Positions 48,560-58,238 of a stretch of DNA of 64,000 nucleotides are shown here, in pieces. The notes beneath the pieces were generated by a model. It did no database searches. It was not told where the DNA came from and saw nothing but the letters and a program-made list of their open reading frames with translations. A program made the translations under genes and the position numbers. This DNA is from Cohnella zeiphila (GTDB lineage: Bacteria; Bacillota; Bacilli; Paenibacillales; Paenibacillaceae). The stretch is from contig NZ_JACJVO010000025.1 of the NCBI RefSeq assembly GCF_014212055.1, positions 62,001 through 126,000 of the forward strand, given 5' to 3'. The first letter of the stretch is position 1. Every line of letters starts with the position of its first letter.

Positions 48560-50434
48560 ATGGCGTCAGCGAACGGATATCGATTGTCGGGCTGGTGGAG
48601 GCGTTCCTTCTCCCAGATGAGCCTGTTTTACAAATTTTTTTACGGAACGATTCTGATCGTGCTCTCCGTCCTGCTTTTGTCCAGCGCCGCATCCTACCTC
48701 TACACCCGAGGCATCTTCGAGAAGCAGGCGGCCGCCGGAGCGGCCCGGCTGGTCGACAACATCAACCAGGGATTCGAGGACAATCTGGACCAGGTCGATC
48801 GAATCATCATGTCGATGTATTCGGACGCGGAGAACAACAACTCGGAGACCAGCTTGCGCGAGGTGCTGTCGCCGGAACCGTTCCGAAGCTTGCCCGAGCA
48901 ATACGCGGCCAATCTGGCGATGCAGAGCTTCTTTCAACGGCTGCTCAATCTGAGGAGCGATTTTAACAGCGTTTACATCTACGTCGCGCCGGACAAGCAG
49001 TTTTCGTATTCGGTTTACGGAAGGGCGAAGTGGCCGTACGATCCGACCGGGGAAGATTGGTACCGCAGCACGGAGGCTGCGGCCGGCCGTACCGTCATTT
49101 CCGCTCCGCACCTGCCGTTCCAGCTGAGCTACGACAAGAAGGTGATCTCGTTTTCCCGCGTGCTCAAAGGGTTCTCGTCGAACGGGAACGAGAATGACGG
49201 CGTCATCCTGATCGATCTGTCGATGGACGCGCTGACGAATATCGTCAAGAAGGCGAAGCTCGGCGAGACAACCGGCGTCGTGCTGTTGAACGAATCGGGC
49301 CGGACGATTTATTCGAGCGATTCGGAACTGGACGAACTGCCTCCTTCCCTGATTAGCCGAATGTCCGGGTCCCCGAACGGGTCGTTCAGCGCGGTCATCG
49401 CCGGGAAGCGGTACCTGCTCTCCTACAGCACGTTGACGGTAACCGGATGGAAATCGGCGACGCTCACGCCGTATACGGAGATCAATCAGGCGGGCAACCG
49501 GCTGCTGTCCGTCTATCTCCTGCTGGGCCTGGCCGGGCTCGCACTGACCGTATTCATCTCCTTCTTGTTCTCCAAGAAGATCTTCCGTCCGATTCAGCAT
49601 CTGAAGAAAGGGATCGTGCAGGTCAAGCAGGGCAATTTCGACGTGCAGCTGGAACAGAGGTCTCAGGACGAGCTCGGGCAGCTCGTATTCAGCTTCAATG
49701 TCATGGTCGATACCATCCGAAAACTGATCGTGGAAAATTACGAAGAGCAGCTCGCCCGCAAAAACGCGGAGTTCAAATATCTCCAGTCGCAGATCAACCC
49801 GCATTTCATCTTTAACACGCTGCAGATTGTCAGCGGCATGGCGGCGGTGCACAAAGTGCCCGATATCGGCACCGTGTCCAAAAGCCTGGCGAAGATGCTG
49901 CGGTACAGCATTAACATGCAGACGAGCACGGTGCCGATTCGCGACGAGATCGAGAACGTCATCTGCTACATGGACATCCAAAAGCTTCGTTTTCGCGGTT
50001 TTTTCGACTACGATCTGGACATCGACGAAGAGGCGTACCGATACACCATCGTGAAGCTCATCCTTCAGCCGATCGTGGAAAACTCGGTGACGTACGGGCT
50101 CGAAGGCAAAGAGCAGGGGGGAAGGGTGCGAATTTCGGGCAGGCTGGACGACGGCCATCTTCGGTTCGAGGTTTACGACAACGGAGTCGGCATGACGCCG
50201 GAAGAGACGAAGAGCCTCATGGCGTCGATCGTGTCCTCCGAAGCGGGCCCCGACAGGCCGCCGGCAGACGGGAGAAGCGCCGGAAGCGGGCACTCCGTCG
50301 GCCTGCGCAACATTCACCATCGGATCCAAATGATTTACGGACCGGAATACGGCCTGGCGATCGATAGCGCCAAAAACGAGTGGACGCGCGTCGTCATTCG
50401 GATTCCGGCTCAGGAAGGAGGCGAGACGGCGTGA
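48560..50434 (+). CDS. system 3: sensor histidine kinase, YesM type
   Basis: A 624-residue membrane sensor kinase: transmembrane segment near 20-45 (FFYGTILIVLSVLLLSSAAS), extracellular dCache-like domain of about 250 residues (with YIYVAPDKQFSYSVYGR), second transmembrane segment near 300-320, HAMP, H box SQINPHFIFNTLQIV, and ATPase domain with N box QPIVENSVTYGL and G box DNGVGMTPEE. The N box has Tyr where relatives have His (TYG for QHG or RHG), and the H box is slightly divergent; both metal-binding Asn and phospho-accepting His remain. ATG 48560 is 6 nt after GGGAGG; ATG 48557 is also possible. Its stop overlaps the GTG of the regulator gene (GTGA). Confidence 0.92.
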   Translation: MASANGYRLSGWWRRSFSQMSLFYKFFYGTILIVLSVLLLSSAASYLYTRGIFEKQAAAGAARLVDNINQGFEDNLDQVDRIIMSMYSDAENNNSETSLREVLSPEPFRSLPEQYAANLAMQSFFQRLLNLRSDFNSVYIYVAPDKQFSYSVYGRAKWPYDPTGEDWYRSTEAAAGRTVISAPHLPFQLSYDKKVISFSRVLKGFSSNGNENDGVILIDLSMDALTNIVKKAKLGETTGVVLLNESGRTIYSSDSELDELPPSLISRMSGSPNGSFSAVIAGKRYLLSYSTLTVTGWKSATLTPYTEINQAGNRLLSVYLLLGLAGLALTVFISFLFSKKIFRPIQHLKKGIVQVKQGNFDVQLEQRSQDELGQLVFSFNVMVDTIRKLIVENYEEQLARKNAEFKYLQSQINPHFIFNTLQIVSGMAAVHKVPDIGTVSKSLAKMLRYSINMQTSTVPIRDEIENVICYMDIQKLRFRGFFDYDLDIDEEAYRYTIVKLILQPIVENSVTYGLEGKEQGGRVRISGRLDDGHLRFEVYDNGVGMTPEETKSLMASIVSSEAGPDRPPADGRSAGSGHSVGLRNIHHRIQMIYGPEYGLAIDSAKNEWTRVVIRIPAQEGGETA

Positions 50435-52056
50435 GGAAAGTATGGATCGTCGACGACGAGGAATGGACGCGCATCAGCATCAGAGAGCAGATCGACTGGG
50501 CCGCCCTCGGCATGGAGGTTGCGGGCGAGGCGCGAAACGGCCGGGCGGCGCTCGAAGGGATTCGGCAGAGCCCGCCCGACATTCTGCTGACCGACATCCG
50601 GATGCCGGTCATGGACGGCATGGCGCTGCTTGAACAGGTGCATCAGGAGTTCCCCGGCATCGTTCCGATCGTGCTGAGCGGCTACTCCGAATTCGAATAC
50701 GCGAAGAAAGCGATCGTGTATGGCGTGTTCGACTATATCCTGAAGCCGATCGACGAGGAGCAGCTCGCTGCGACGCTGAGAAGAGCGGCGGAGCGCTTGA
50801 ACGAGGAGGACAACCGGAAGAACGAGCTCGTCGAGATGAAGATCCGGATCAACGAGAGCGGTCCGCTGACCAAGGAGCGGGCTTTGACGCGTTTGGTGAC
50901 GGAGCCCGGGCTCGGCGAAGAAGCTCGGCGTCAGGCGCTTCGCAAAGGCGGCTTCGCTGAGGAACCGGAAGGAAGACGACAGGCGCTTGCGTTCGAGGCG
51001 GCCAACTTTGCTGATGTCGCGACCCGGAAATACGGCGGGGACGAGGGGCTTGCCAGCTTCGCGCTGTTGAACGTGCTGGAGGAACTGCTTCAGCCGTTCG
51101 GGCGGGGCGTCTTCTTCCGGCGCTTCGGCCGGCAGAACGAGTTCGTCTGGCTGCGCGCGATTCCGGCGGAGGAAGACGAATCCGAATTCGACGGCTTCTT
51201 CGGCAAGCTGGAGGGAATGCTCGCCAGGCTGACGGAGCTGACCGGCTTTCGCCTTTATGCCGGCGTCGGCCGGGAATTCGCCTCGTTGCGGGGAGCGTCC
51301 GGATCTTACGCGGAAGCGAATGAAGCGGTCCGCAACGCGGGCATCGTTCATCGCGGTCCGATCGTGCATTCGGATGAAGTGAGCGGGCGCAACGAATATT
51401 ATCGATATCCGGTCGACAAAGAGAAGATGCTGCTCCACTGTTTGGAGAACGGCTACAAGGAGCAGGCGCTGGACATGATCGACGAGCTGTTCCGCGAGTG
51501 GACGGGCAGCGAGACGATTCATCCCGGCAGCATTCGCGAGACGATGGACGAACTGAAGGTCGGCATTCGCAAAATGCTCAAAAAGCACGGCGTCGCGCTG
51601 GAGCAGGTGACGGGAGAGGCGGCGTACGACGCGGATGGAGCGGAATACCGTTCGTTCGAACGGATGCGGCAACGGCTCGTTCGCACGATCGAACGCGTCT
51701 CCGACTATATGTCCGCTTCCCGGAAGGTGGGAGCCAGGAAAGCGATTGAAGACATCGTGCAATACCTGCAGCGGCATTATGCGGAAGAGATCTCCCTGCA
51801 CGCCGTCTCGGAGCGGTTCCATCTGAATCCGGCTTACTTGTCCCGGCTGTTCAAGAGCGAGACGGGACAGACGTTCAACGACTACTTGAGCCGCGTTCGG
51901 CTGGATGCCACGGTGGAGCTCTTGCGTAACGAGCAGCTCAAAGTAAGCGACATCGCCTCGCTCGTCGGGTATGAGAACGCCAACTATTTTCTCAAGAAAT
52001 TCAAGGATTTCTACGGTTGCACGCCGTCGGAGTACCGCAACCGGCACTTCCGCTGA
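50431..52056 (+). CDS. system 3: response regulator, YesN type (REC + AraC)
   Basis: A 541-residue response regulator: receiver domain 1-120 with D8/D9, phosphoacceptor D55 in LLTDIRMPVMDG, lysine in YILKPIDEE; an Arg/Glu-rich middle region; and an AraC-type DNA-binding domain at about 440-541 (EEISLHAVSERFHLNPAYLS, VGYENANYFLKKFKDFYGCT). The GTG start at 50431 overlaps the kinase stop by GTGA and is about 6 nt after GGAGGCGAG. The longer open frame from 50380 is within the kinase gene and is not supported. It is directly followed by operon D, its probable target. Confidence 0.92.
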   Translation: MRKVWIVDDEEWTRISIREQIDWAALGMEVAGEARNGRAALEGIRQSPPDILLTDIRMPVMDGMALLEQVHQEFPGIVPIVLSGYSEFEYAKKAIVYGVFDYILKPIDEEQLAATLRRAAERLNEEDNRKNELVEMKIRINESGPLTKERALTRLVTEPGLGEEARRQALRKGGFAEEPEGRRQALAFEAANFADVATRKYGGDEGLASFALLNVLEELLQPFGRGVFFRRFGRQNEFVWLRAIPAEEDESEFDGFFGKLEGMLARLTELTGFRLYAGVGREFASLRGASGSYAEANEAVRNAGIVHRGPIVHSDEVSGRNEYYRYPVDKEKMLLHCLENGYKEQALDMIDELFREWTGSETIHPGSIRETMDELKVGIRKMLKKHGVALEQVTGEAAYDADGAEYRSFERMRQRLVRTIERVSDYMSASRKVGARKAIEDIVQYLQRHYAEEISLHAVSERFHLNPAYLSRLFKSETGQTFNDYLSRVRLDATVELLRNEQLKVSDIASLVGYENANYFLKKFKDFYGCTPSEYRNRHFR

Positions 52057-52072
52057 CTCCCGGCCGATCATC

Positions 52073-52098
52073 GTTCTCCGCGGTGATCGGCTATTTTT
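52073..52098 (+). terminator. Rho-independent terminator after system 3
   Basis: GCCGATCA (52073-52080) pairs with TGATCGGC (52084-52091, inner pairs uncertain), followed by TATTTTT. It separates system 3 from operon D. Confidence 0.8.
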
Positions 52099-52180
52099 GT
52101 ATAACGAGCCCGGATCGAATGTCAAAAAAGTAGAGGGAAAACGGTAAAACGATTGGAGTGTGCGTGTCCCGGCCGTTCTC

Positions 52181-52186
52181 TATAAT
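52181..52186 (+). promoter_or_regulatory. -10 of operon D
   Basis: A perfect TATAAT (52181-52186) lies 35 bp before the lipoprotein gene. The best -35 candidate (TTGGAG, 52153-52158) is 22 bp away, too far, so the promoter is likely activator-dependent. Confidence 0.5.
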
Positions 52187-52220
52187 GAAACAGCAGCCAA
52201 CAAACTGGGAGGGGATCAAC

Positions 52221-53591
52221 ATGAAAGGAAGAAAGAAAGCGTCCGCATCAGGGGCGGCGCTGGCAATGGCGCTGACGGCATCGCTGCTTGCGGCGTGCGG
52301 TTCGAACGGCGGCAACAGCGATAGCGGCTCACAAGCGAGCACATCCGCCGACGCTTCCGCCGGCACGCCGGCCGCTTCGTCCTCGGGCTCGCCGGCGACG
52401 CTCAAATACTTGACGTGGACGTATTCGGACCGCACGGCGTCGACGGACGCCTGGATCAAGGATTTGAAAGACAAGTTCAAAATTACGATCGACATGCAGA
52501 ACGTGCCGTCCGAACCTTATGCGACGATGCTGAAGACGAAGTTTGCCTCGGACGATCTGCCGGACCTGTTCATGACGCACGGCATCGACAAAAATCTGAA
52601 TTTCGTCGAGAAGATGACGGCGCAGCCGGACCAGCTCGCGGACTTGTCCGATCTGCCTTCCGTGCAGGACTTCATTCCTTCCGTCATCGAGAGCCGCAAA
52701 AACAACAAGGAAGGAAAGCTGTACTATGTTCCGGTCTCAACCAATGCGCTGGGCGTGCTGTACAACAAAAAGATTTTCTCGGATAACGGAATCGCGATCC
52801 CGACGAACATCGACGAGTTCGTCGCCGCTTGCGACAAGCTGAAGGCGGCCGGCATCGCTCCGATGGCCGCAGGCTTCAAGGACGCGTGGACGACGCAGAT
52901 CATTCCGTTCATCGCGTTCGGCCAATATATCAACACGAAGGATCCGACGGCCAAGGAGAAGCTCGCCACCGGCGAGCTGAAGTATGCGGACATCAAGGCC
53001 GACGTCGAGAAGGTGCTGAACGTCCAGCTCGAATGGGCCGACAAAGGCTACTTCACCGACAACTTCCTCGGCACGGACGTCAATGTCGCCAGCCAGCTGC
53101 TCGCGACCGGCAAAGCGGCGATGATGGTGACGGGCACCTGGCAGCTCAGCGCGGTCCAAAGCGCGAACCCGGATGCCCAGATCGGATTTTTCGCGCTGCC
53201 TCTGAACGCGCCGGGCGAGAAGACGGTTCTTCCCACGAGCGCCGACGAAGGCATGGTCGTGAACGCCAAGTCCAAAAATCTGGAAGCGGCCAAACAAGCG
53301 ATGGACGAATACTTGAGCGCGGACAATCAGGCCCGCATCATGAAGGATTTGAACGGCATTCCGACCAATACGAAAGTCCAGGTCGACAATCCCTTCACGA
53401 AGGAGGTTCAGGATGCGATGGGCCAGACGGAAGTTCAGCCGGATTGGTGGGGCACGGGCGGGTTGTACAACCCGCTGACCACGACGTTCAGCATGGAGAA
53501 GGAGCAGCAAAGCTTGGTGGCCAAGGGCACGACTCCGGATCAATTCATCGCCGATTTCGATGCCGCCAACGCCAAAGCGCTGGGCCAATGA
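52221..53591 (+). CDS. importer D: sugar-binding lipoprotein (MalE/UgpB type)
   Basis: Extracellular binding lipoprotein of importer D, 456 residues, family 1. Signal peptide MKGRKKASASGAALAMALTA leads to the lipobox LLAAC with cysteine at residue 26, then a Ser/Ala/Gly-rich linker to about residue 55. Typical motifs are LKYLTWTYSDRTASTDAWI, FASDDLPDLFMTHGI, LYYVPVSTNALGVLYNKKIF and LATGKAAMMVTGTWQL. GGGAGGGG precedes ATG 52221; a longer frame from 52158 includes the promoter and is not supported. First gene of operon D, followed by two permease genes after a 123-bp gap. Confidence 0.93.
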   Translation: MKGRKKASASGAALAMALTASLLAACGSNGGNSDSGSQASTSADASAGTPAASSSGSPATLKYLTWTYSDRTASTDAWIKDLKDKFKITIDMQNVPSEPYATMLKTKFASDDLPDLFMTHGIDKNLNFVEKMTAQPDQLADLSDLPSVQDFIPSVIESRKNNKEGKLYYVPVSTNALGVLYNKKIFSDNGIAIPTNIDEFVAACDKLKAAGIAPMAAGFKDAWTTQIIPFIAFGQYINTKDPTAKEKLATGELKYADIKADVEKVLNVQLEWADKGYFTDNFLGTDVNVASQLLATGKAAMMVTGTWQLSAVQSANPDAQIGFFALPLNAPGEKTVLPTSADEGMVVNAKSKNLEAAKQAMDEYLSADNQARIMKDLNGIPTNTKVQVDNPFTKEVQDAMGQTEVQPDWWGTGGLYNPLTTTFSMEKEQQSLVAKGTTPDQFIADFDAANAKALGQ

Positions 53592-53714
53592 TCGAAGGGT
53601 AGTCCCGCTGAAAGCGAGCCAGACAACAGACAGATCAGCCAAACGGTCGGTCGGTATTGCTTCCCGCGAATGCCGGCCGATTGCCGTTGGCGGACAGGAG
53701 GAGGACAAGGAGTC

Positions 53715-54605
53715 ATGCCGGGATCGAGACGGAAATGGAGAGCGGAGCTGAAGTGGCTGACGTTCCTGCTGCCGGCGCTTTTCTTCTATTTGGGCTTTTA
53801 TTTGGTGCCCACCTTGAGTTCGACTTATTATTCCCTGACCGACTGGGACGGGATCACGAGCAAATTTATCGGTCTGGACAACTACAAGGAGATGTTCCAC
53901 GATCGCATGATCCTGGCATCCTTTCGAAATACGATCCTCTATACGGTCGGCATTACGGTCTTGCAGAACGGCGTCGGATTGCTCGTCGCCCTCCTGCTCG
54001 TTCGCAAGTTTCGCGGCGTTAACGTCATGCGCACGCTGCTGTTCATGCCGAATATTTTCTCGACGCTGCTGATCGGCTACGTATGGGGCTTCATTCTCGA
54101 ACCCAATATCGGCGTCGTCAACAACGTGCTGGACGCTCTCGGGCTCGACGCCTGGAAGATGGGATGGCTGAGCGATCCGGGAACGGCCCGCTGGATGATC
54201 GTGTTCGTGACGATCTGGCAGTGCATGGGCTACTCGATGGTCATCTACATCGCCGGCTTGCAGGGCATTCCGAAGGATCTGTACGAGAGCGGCGACCTGG
54301 ACGGAGCGACCGGCTGGCGCCGCTTCGCGAACATCACGTTCCCGCTCGTGGCGCCGGCGTTCACGATCAACGTCGTTCTGTGCCTGATCGGAGACCTGCA
54401 GCTGTTCAACCAGATCTTCGCGCTGACCGGGGGCGGTCCGGGCTACGCGACCGAATCGGTGGCGACGATGATCTACCGGCTCGGCTTCGGCAACGGCATC
54501 CGCTGGGGCTACGGTTCGGCGCTGTCCGTGACTTTGTTCGCCTGCATTCTGATTCTTACCTCGATATTGGTGACGTTCTTGCGCAAGAGGGAGGTGGAGA
54601 TGTGA
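53715..54605 (+). CDS. importer D: ABC permease, MalF/UgpA type
   Basis: Membrane subunit of importer D, 296 residues, six transmembrane segments from WLTFLLPALFFYLGFYLVP. Motifs: TLSSTYYSLTDWDGI, RTLLFMPNIFSTLLIGYVWG, and the EAA loop YESGDLDGATGWRRFANITF (E-S-G variant). ATG 53715 has AAGGAG very close (2 nt) and GGAGGAGG about 10 nt upstream; an open frame from 53670 extends it without a site. It overlaps the next permease by GTGA. Confidence 0.9.
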   Translation: MPGSRRKWRAELKWLTFLLPALFFYLGFYLVPTLSSTYYSLTDWDGITSKFIGLDNYKEMFHDRMILASFRNTILYTVGITVLQNGVGLLVALLLVRKFRGVNVMRTLLFMPNIFSTLLIGYVWGFILEPNIGVVNNVLDALGLDAWKMGWLSDPGTARWMIVFVTIWQCMGYSMVIYIAGLQGIPKDLYESGDLDGATGWRRFANITFPLVAPAFTINVVLCLIGDLQLFNQIFALTGGGPGYATESVATMIYRLGFGNGIRWGYGSALSVTLFACILILTSILVTFLRKREVEM

Positions 54606-55438
54606 CGAACCGAGCCTGGGGCAAGATCGGCAGACCGGCCGGCCAAGGCCTGATGTGGGTGCTGACGCTGCTGTACGTCTATCCGATCCTTCTCGTGCTG
54701 CTGTCCGCCGTCAAAAGCAAGAGCGAGCTGGCGATTCATCCTTTCTCCTGGCCGAAGCACTGGACGTTCGAATCGTTCTCCAAGGCGATCGATACGATGC
54801 ATTATTTTCGGTCGCTGCTCAACACGGTCGGCATTGCCGCCGTGTCGGTCGCCGGCGTCGTCGTCATGGCCGCGATGGCCGCCTACGCCATCTCACGCCG
54901 GGACAACCGGTTCTACCGCGCCATGTACCTCGTATTCCTGGCCGGGATGATCATTCCGTTCCAGATGGCGATGATTCCGCTGTACAAGGTGCTGCAGACG
55001 CTGTATCTGATCAATACGTATCCCGGCGTCGTCTTCATCTATCTGGGCATGCTCGCTCCGTTTTCGGTGTTCATTCTGAGCGGCTTCGTCAAAGGAGTGC
55101 CCAAAGAGCTGGAGGAGGCGGCGCTAGTGGATGGATCGGGGACGTACAAGACGTTCTTCCGCATCGTGCTGCCGCTTCTCAAACCCGCGGTGACGACGGT
55201 GACGGTACTGAACCTGTTCAACGTGTGGAACGACTTCCTGATGCCGATGCTCTACTTGTCCGACAGCAAGAAAGGGACGATCACGGTGCAGCTGTCCGCG
55301 TTTCAGGGAATGTACAACAACGATTGGTCGCTCATCTTCGCCGGGGTGTGCCTCATTGTCGTGCCGATGCTCGTGATTTATCTGTTCGCTCAGCGCTTCA
55401 TCATCAGCGGCATTACGGCCGGGGCGGTGAAGGGATAA
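54602..55438 (+). CDS. importer D: ABC permease, MalG/UgpE type
   Basis: Second membrane subunit of importer D, 278 residues. It starts at GTG 54602, which overlaps the preceding TGA (GTGA) and follows GGGAGGTGGAG; the much longer open frame from 54083 runs antiphase through the first permease and is a shadow. Signatures: YVYPILLVLLSAVKSKSELA, MIIPFQMAMIPLYKVLQTL, the EAA loop EEAALVDGSGTYKTFFRIVL, and the C-terminal RFIISGITAGAVKG. The stop lies directly before an enzyme remnant. Confidence 0.92.
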   Translation: MTNRAWGKIGRPAGQGLMWVLTLLYVYPILLVLLSAVKSKSELAIHPFSWPKHWTFESFSKAIDTMHYFRSLLNTVGIAAVSVAGVVVMAAMAAYAISRRDNRFYRAMYLVFLAGMIIPFQMAMIPLYKVLQTLYLINTYPGVVFIYLGMLAPFSVFILSGFVKGVPKELEEAALVDGSGTYKTFFRIVLPLLKPAVTTVTVLNLFNVWNDFLMPMLYLSDSKKGTITVQLSAFQGMYNNDWSLIFAGVCLIVVPMLVIYLFAQRFIISGITAGAVKG

Positions 55439-55440
55439 GA

Positions 55441-56229
55441 CCTGCGCTCGGAGATCCGGGAACGAATGCGGGCGCTGCGCTATCTGCGGCCGATTGGAGA
55501 CTTCATCTGCACGATCCCGTTGCGGAAGTGCGGGCGAACGGAAGCGTCCTGCCATTGACGGAAAAGGACGGCCTTACCGTGGCGCGGCTTCCGGAAGCGC
55601 TGGCCGGGCAGCTTCGGACGGCGGCGGGACAAGCGGTTCTGCGGCTGGAGGTAACGCCGCTGCCGGGCGGCGAACCGAATCCGGCGGCATTTTTGTACGG
55701 GACGTTTGCAGTTGCAAGCGCCGGGCCTTATGCTGCGAAGGATTCCCGTCAATGGCGCACGAAAGGGCCGTTCCGGCTGACGGCCTGCGGACCGGCCGAT
55801 CCTGCCGACCTGATCGCTTCCGGCTATCCGTTCGCGGACGAACCGGCGACCTTCGTCAAGACAGTCCCGTTGCAAGGCGAGCGCGGGATCGCCGAGGGCG
55901 CTATGCGATTGACCGGCGTGAAGGGAGCCGCTGCGAGAGTCCGGCTGGACGACCTCGAGCTTGGCTGGTGCCGGGGGCCGGATTGGTCGGTTGCGCTGCC
56001 GGCCGGCCTGCCGCCTGGAGAACATGCGCTCACGGTCGAATTGTATCCGAGCACGTTCAACAAATTCGGTCCGCATCGCCATATCGACGGAGACCGCCAA
56101 GTGACCAGTCCCGCCCAGTACGAAGGCGTCAAAAATTACGCCGACCGGCCCGACGCGCCGGAGCGGACGCTCGGCGACGACTGGCATTTCGTCCAATGGG
56201 GAATCGGCGGCCCTGCAGAGTTTCTCTGA
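55441..56229 (+). pseudogene. 5'-truncated enzyme remnant at the end of operon D
   Basis: Directly after the permease stop a frame is open to 56229 without a convincing start: GTG 55528 and TTG 55555 lack ribosome sites, and ATG 55466 is in another frame that ends after 31 codons. From about 55480 the sequence reads like the C-terminal part of a large protein, with LHLHDPVAEVRANGSVLPLT, DDLELGWCRGPDWS, LYPSTFNKFGPHRHIDGDRQ, and NYADRPDAPERTLGDDWHFV near the end. The tail resembles C-terminal beta domains that I associate with large Paenibacillus glycoside hydrolases, but I cannot name the family. I infer that the catalytic part was deleted, leaving about 250 codons fused near the permease gene. 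Confidence 0.55.
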
Positions 56230-56322
56230 AACCGGGGCAAGCGCAGCATCAAGCGGCACCGGGGATTTCGCGCTCCGGTTGTCCGCTTGCGCCGGGCAAG
56301 TGACATCGCTTCGAAAGAGCCG

Positions 56323-56353
56323 AAAGCCGGGATCTTCCTTCCCGGCTTTTTTT
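56323..56353 (+). terminator. Rho-independent terminator of operon D
   Basis: AAGCCGGGA pairs perfectly with TCCCGGCTT around a short TCTTCCT loop, followed by T5. It ends 93 bp after the remnant's stop. Confidence 0.92.
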
Positions 56354-56430
56354 CATTTGCCTCCCTGATATTGCCTTAAAGATACAGCATAACGCTCTTA
56401 AAAAAGCGCCGTCCCTTCTGAAATCGCTTA

Positions 56431-56439
56431 TGTTATGCT
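56431..56439 (+). promoter_or_regulatory. extended -10 of two-component system 4
   Basis: TGTTATGCT (TGT before TATGCT, 56434-56439) resembles the TGCTATGCT of systems 1/B, but the AAACCTTAGA block is absent. No clear -35. Confidence 0.5.
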
Positions 56440-56485
56440 AGAGCGGGACGACGATCGTCATACGCCGCCAGAGGAGAGAGACCGC

Positions 56486-58237
56486 ATGAGAAGATGGTCG
56501 CACAGTCTGTTTGTCCGCTTCTCGGCGGCGTTTCTGCTGGTCGGGCTGCTGCCGCTTATCGCGCTTAGCGTTTTCTCGCTGCGGACGTTCACGACCCACG
56601 TCGAGAGGAATACGGTCAACAATCTGGATCAGATGGTCTATTACATGGGTTCCAACCTGGACAATCTGTATTCCAAGTATAACGAAGTGACGAAGCTGAT
56701 GTACCTGAGGACGACGGACGGCTCCAACCTGGGAGCCGGCAACAGCGTCAGCGTCAGCGTGAACGAGCACGAGCGCATCAACCAGATGTCGATCGACGAC
56801 TTCCTGACGACGGTCATGTACAGCGATTCCTATATCCGCAACGTCTTCTTCGTCCGGGCGAGCGACGGGAAGCTCTACTCGCAGAATCGCGACAACAAGG
56901 CGCTCCTGCCGAATCGGCTCCCGCTCACCGGCTGGCTTGGACCGGTGAAGGACAACCCGCGGCAGCTCGCCCTGTTTCCGACGCACGACGAATCGTATTA
57001 CGCGGGATCGGCACGCAAGGTAATGACCGTCGGGCGCAACCTGATCGATACGTCGGGGACGGACCTCAGCGTACCGAAGGTCGTCGGAACGCTGTTCTTC
57101 GACGTGGACGCCTCCGTCTTCGACGACCTGTTCCACGAGCTGAATCTGGGCCCGAAGGACGAACTGTACGTGGTGGACGGCAGCGGATTCGTGTTCTACA
57201 GCAACCGCGGGGATTCGGGCAAGCAAATCGCGGACGGCGCGGATTCGAGGGCCGACATGCTGACGTTCAGCCAGGACATCCCGTTCCTGAACGGGAAGGT
57301 GATCGTGCGCGCTTCCAAGGGAGACTTGTACGAGCGGCTCACCTCGACGCGCACGGCGGTGCTGATCGCCATCGGAATCTGCTCTGCGGTGCTGATCGGG
57401 ATGGGGGTCTGGTTCTCGCGGCGGCTGTCGAGTCCGATCCGCAGCGTCATCCGCATGATGGCCCGCGTCGAATCCGGCAATCTGGACGTGCAGCCGCTGC
57501 CCGGCGGATTGGACGAGGTCGGGCGGCTGTCGCACGGGTTCAACCGGATGGTGGAGCGGCTGCGTACGTTTATCGAAGAGGCCTACGTCGCCGAGATCAA
57601 GCAGAAGCAGACCGAGCTGAACGCGCTCAAAAGCCAGATTCGTCCGCACTACCTGTACAACACGCTGGAAGTGATCCGCATGAACGCGGTGGCAAGCGAT
57701 GCCGACGAGGTCGGGGACATGATCCTGTCCCTGTCCAAGCAGCTCAAGTACGTGATCGACTACGGCGAGGACCTGGTCTCGCTTCGGCGCGAGCTGGACC
57801 ACCTGCGCAACTACTTCGATATCATCAAGGTGCGCTACGAGAATCGCGTCGGCTTGGAATGCGAGACGGACGACGCCGTCGATCCGGAGTGGCTCATTCC
57901 GAAGCTGTCGCTGCAGCCGATCGTCGAGAACGCGGTCCAGCACGGCATTCTGCCGAACGGGGGAAAAGGAACGGTGCGCCTGACGGTTCGGAAAGCGGAG
58001 GAACGCGTCGTTCTTACCGTTTCCGATGACGGAGTCGGACTCTCCCCTGCCGCGCTGGAGAAACTGGAGTCCAGGCTGAACGAACCGTCGCCGGTCTCCC
58101 GCAGCATCGGAATGAAGAACGTGCACGAGAGAATCCGGACGATGTACGGTCCGGAATACGGCTTGTCGATCGGCAGCCGGCCGTCGCTCGGCACGTCGGT
58201 CCGAATGATACTGCCCATTCGAGAAGGGAGCGGGTAA
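56486..58237 (+). CDS. system 4: sensor histidine kinase, YesM type
   Basis: A 583-residue membrane sensor kinase: transmembrane segment near 12-32 (FSAAFLLVGLLPLIALSVFS), extracellular dCache-like domain of about 250 residues (with YYMGSNLDNLYSKYNEV), second transmembrane segment near 290-310 (VLIAIGICSAVLIGMGVW), HAMP (DEVGRLSHGFNRMVERL), H box KSQIRPHYLYNTLEVI, N box QPIVENAVQHGI and G box DDGVGLSPAA. The H box reads IRPHY where relatives have INPHF, but the His remains. ATG 56486 follows GAGGAGAGAG; the frame's first ATG at 56435 lies in the -10. The regulator gene starts 1 bp after its stop. Confidence 0.92.
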   Translation: MRRWSHSLFVRFSAAFLLVGLLPLIALSVFSLRTFTTHVERNTVNNLDQMVYYMGSNLDNLYSKYNEVTKLMYLRTTDGSNLGAGNSVSVSVNEHERINQMSIDDFLTTVMYSDSYIRNVFFVRASDGKLYSQNRDNKALLPNRLPLTGWLGPVKDNPRQLALFPTHDESYYAGSARKVMTVGRNLIDTSGTDLSVPKVVGTLFFDVDASVFDDLFHELNLGPKDELYVVDGSGFVFYSNRGDSGKQIADGADSRADMLTFSQDIPFLNGKVIVRASKGDLYERLTSTRTAVLIAIGICSAVLIGMGVWFSRRLSSPIRSVIRMMARVESGNLDVQPLPGGLDEVGRLSHGFNRMVERLRTFIEEAYVAEIKQKQTELNALKSQIRPHYLYNTLEVIRMNAVASDADEVGDMILSLSKQLKYVIDYGEDLVSLRRELDHLRNYFDIIKVRYENRVGLECETDDAVDPEWLIPKLSLQPIVENAVQHGILPNGGKGTVRLTVRKAEERVVLTVSDDGVGLSPAALEKLESRLNEPSPVSRSIGMKNVHERIRTMYGPEYGLSIGSRPSLGTSVRMILPIREGSG

Positions 58238-58238
58238 G

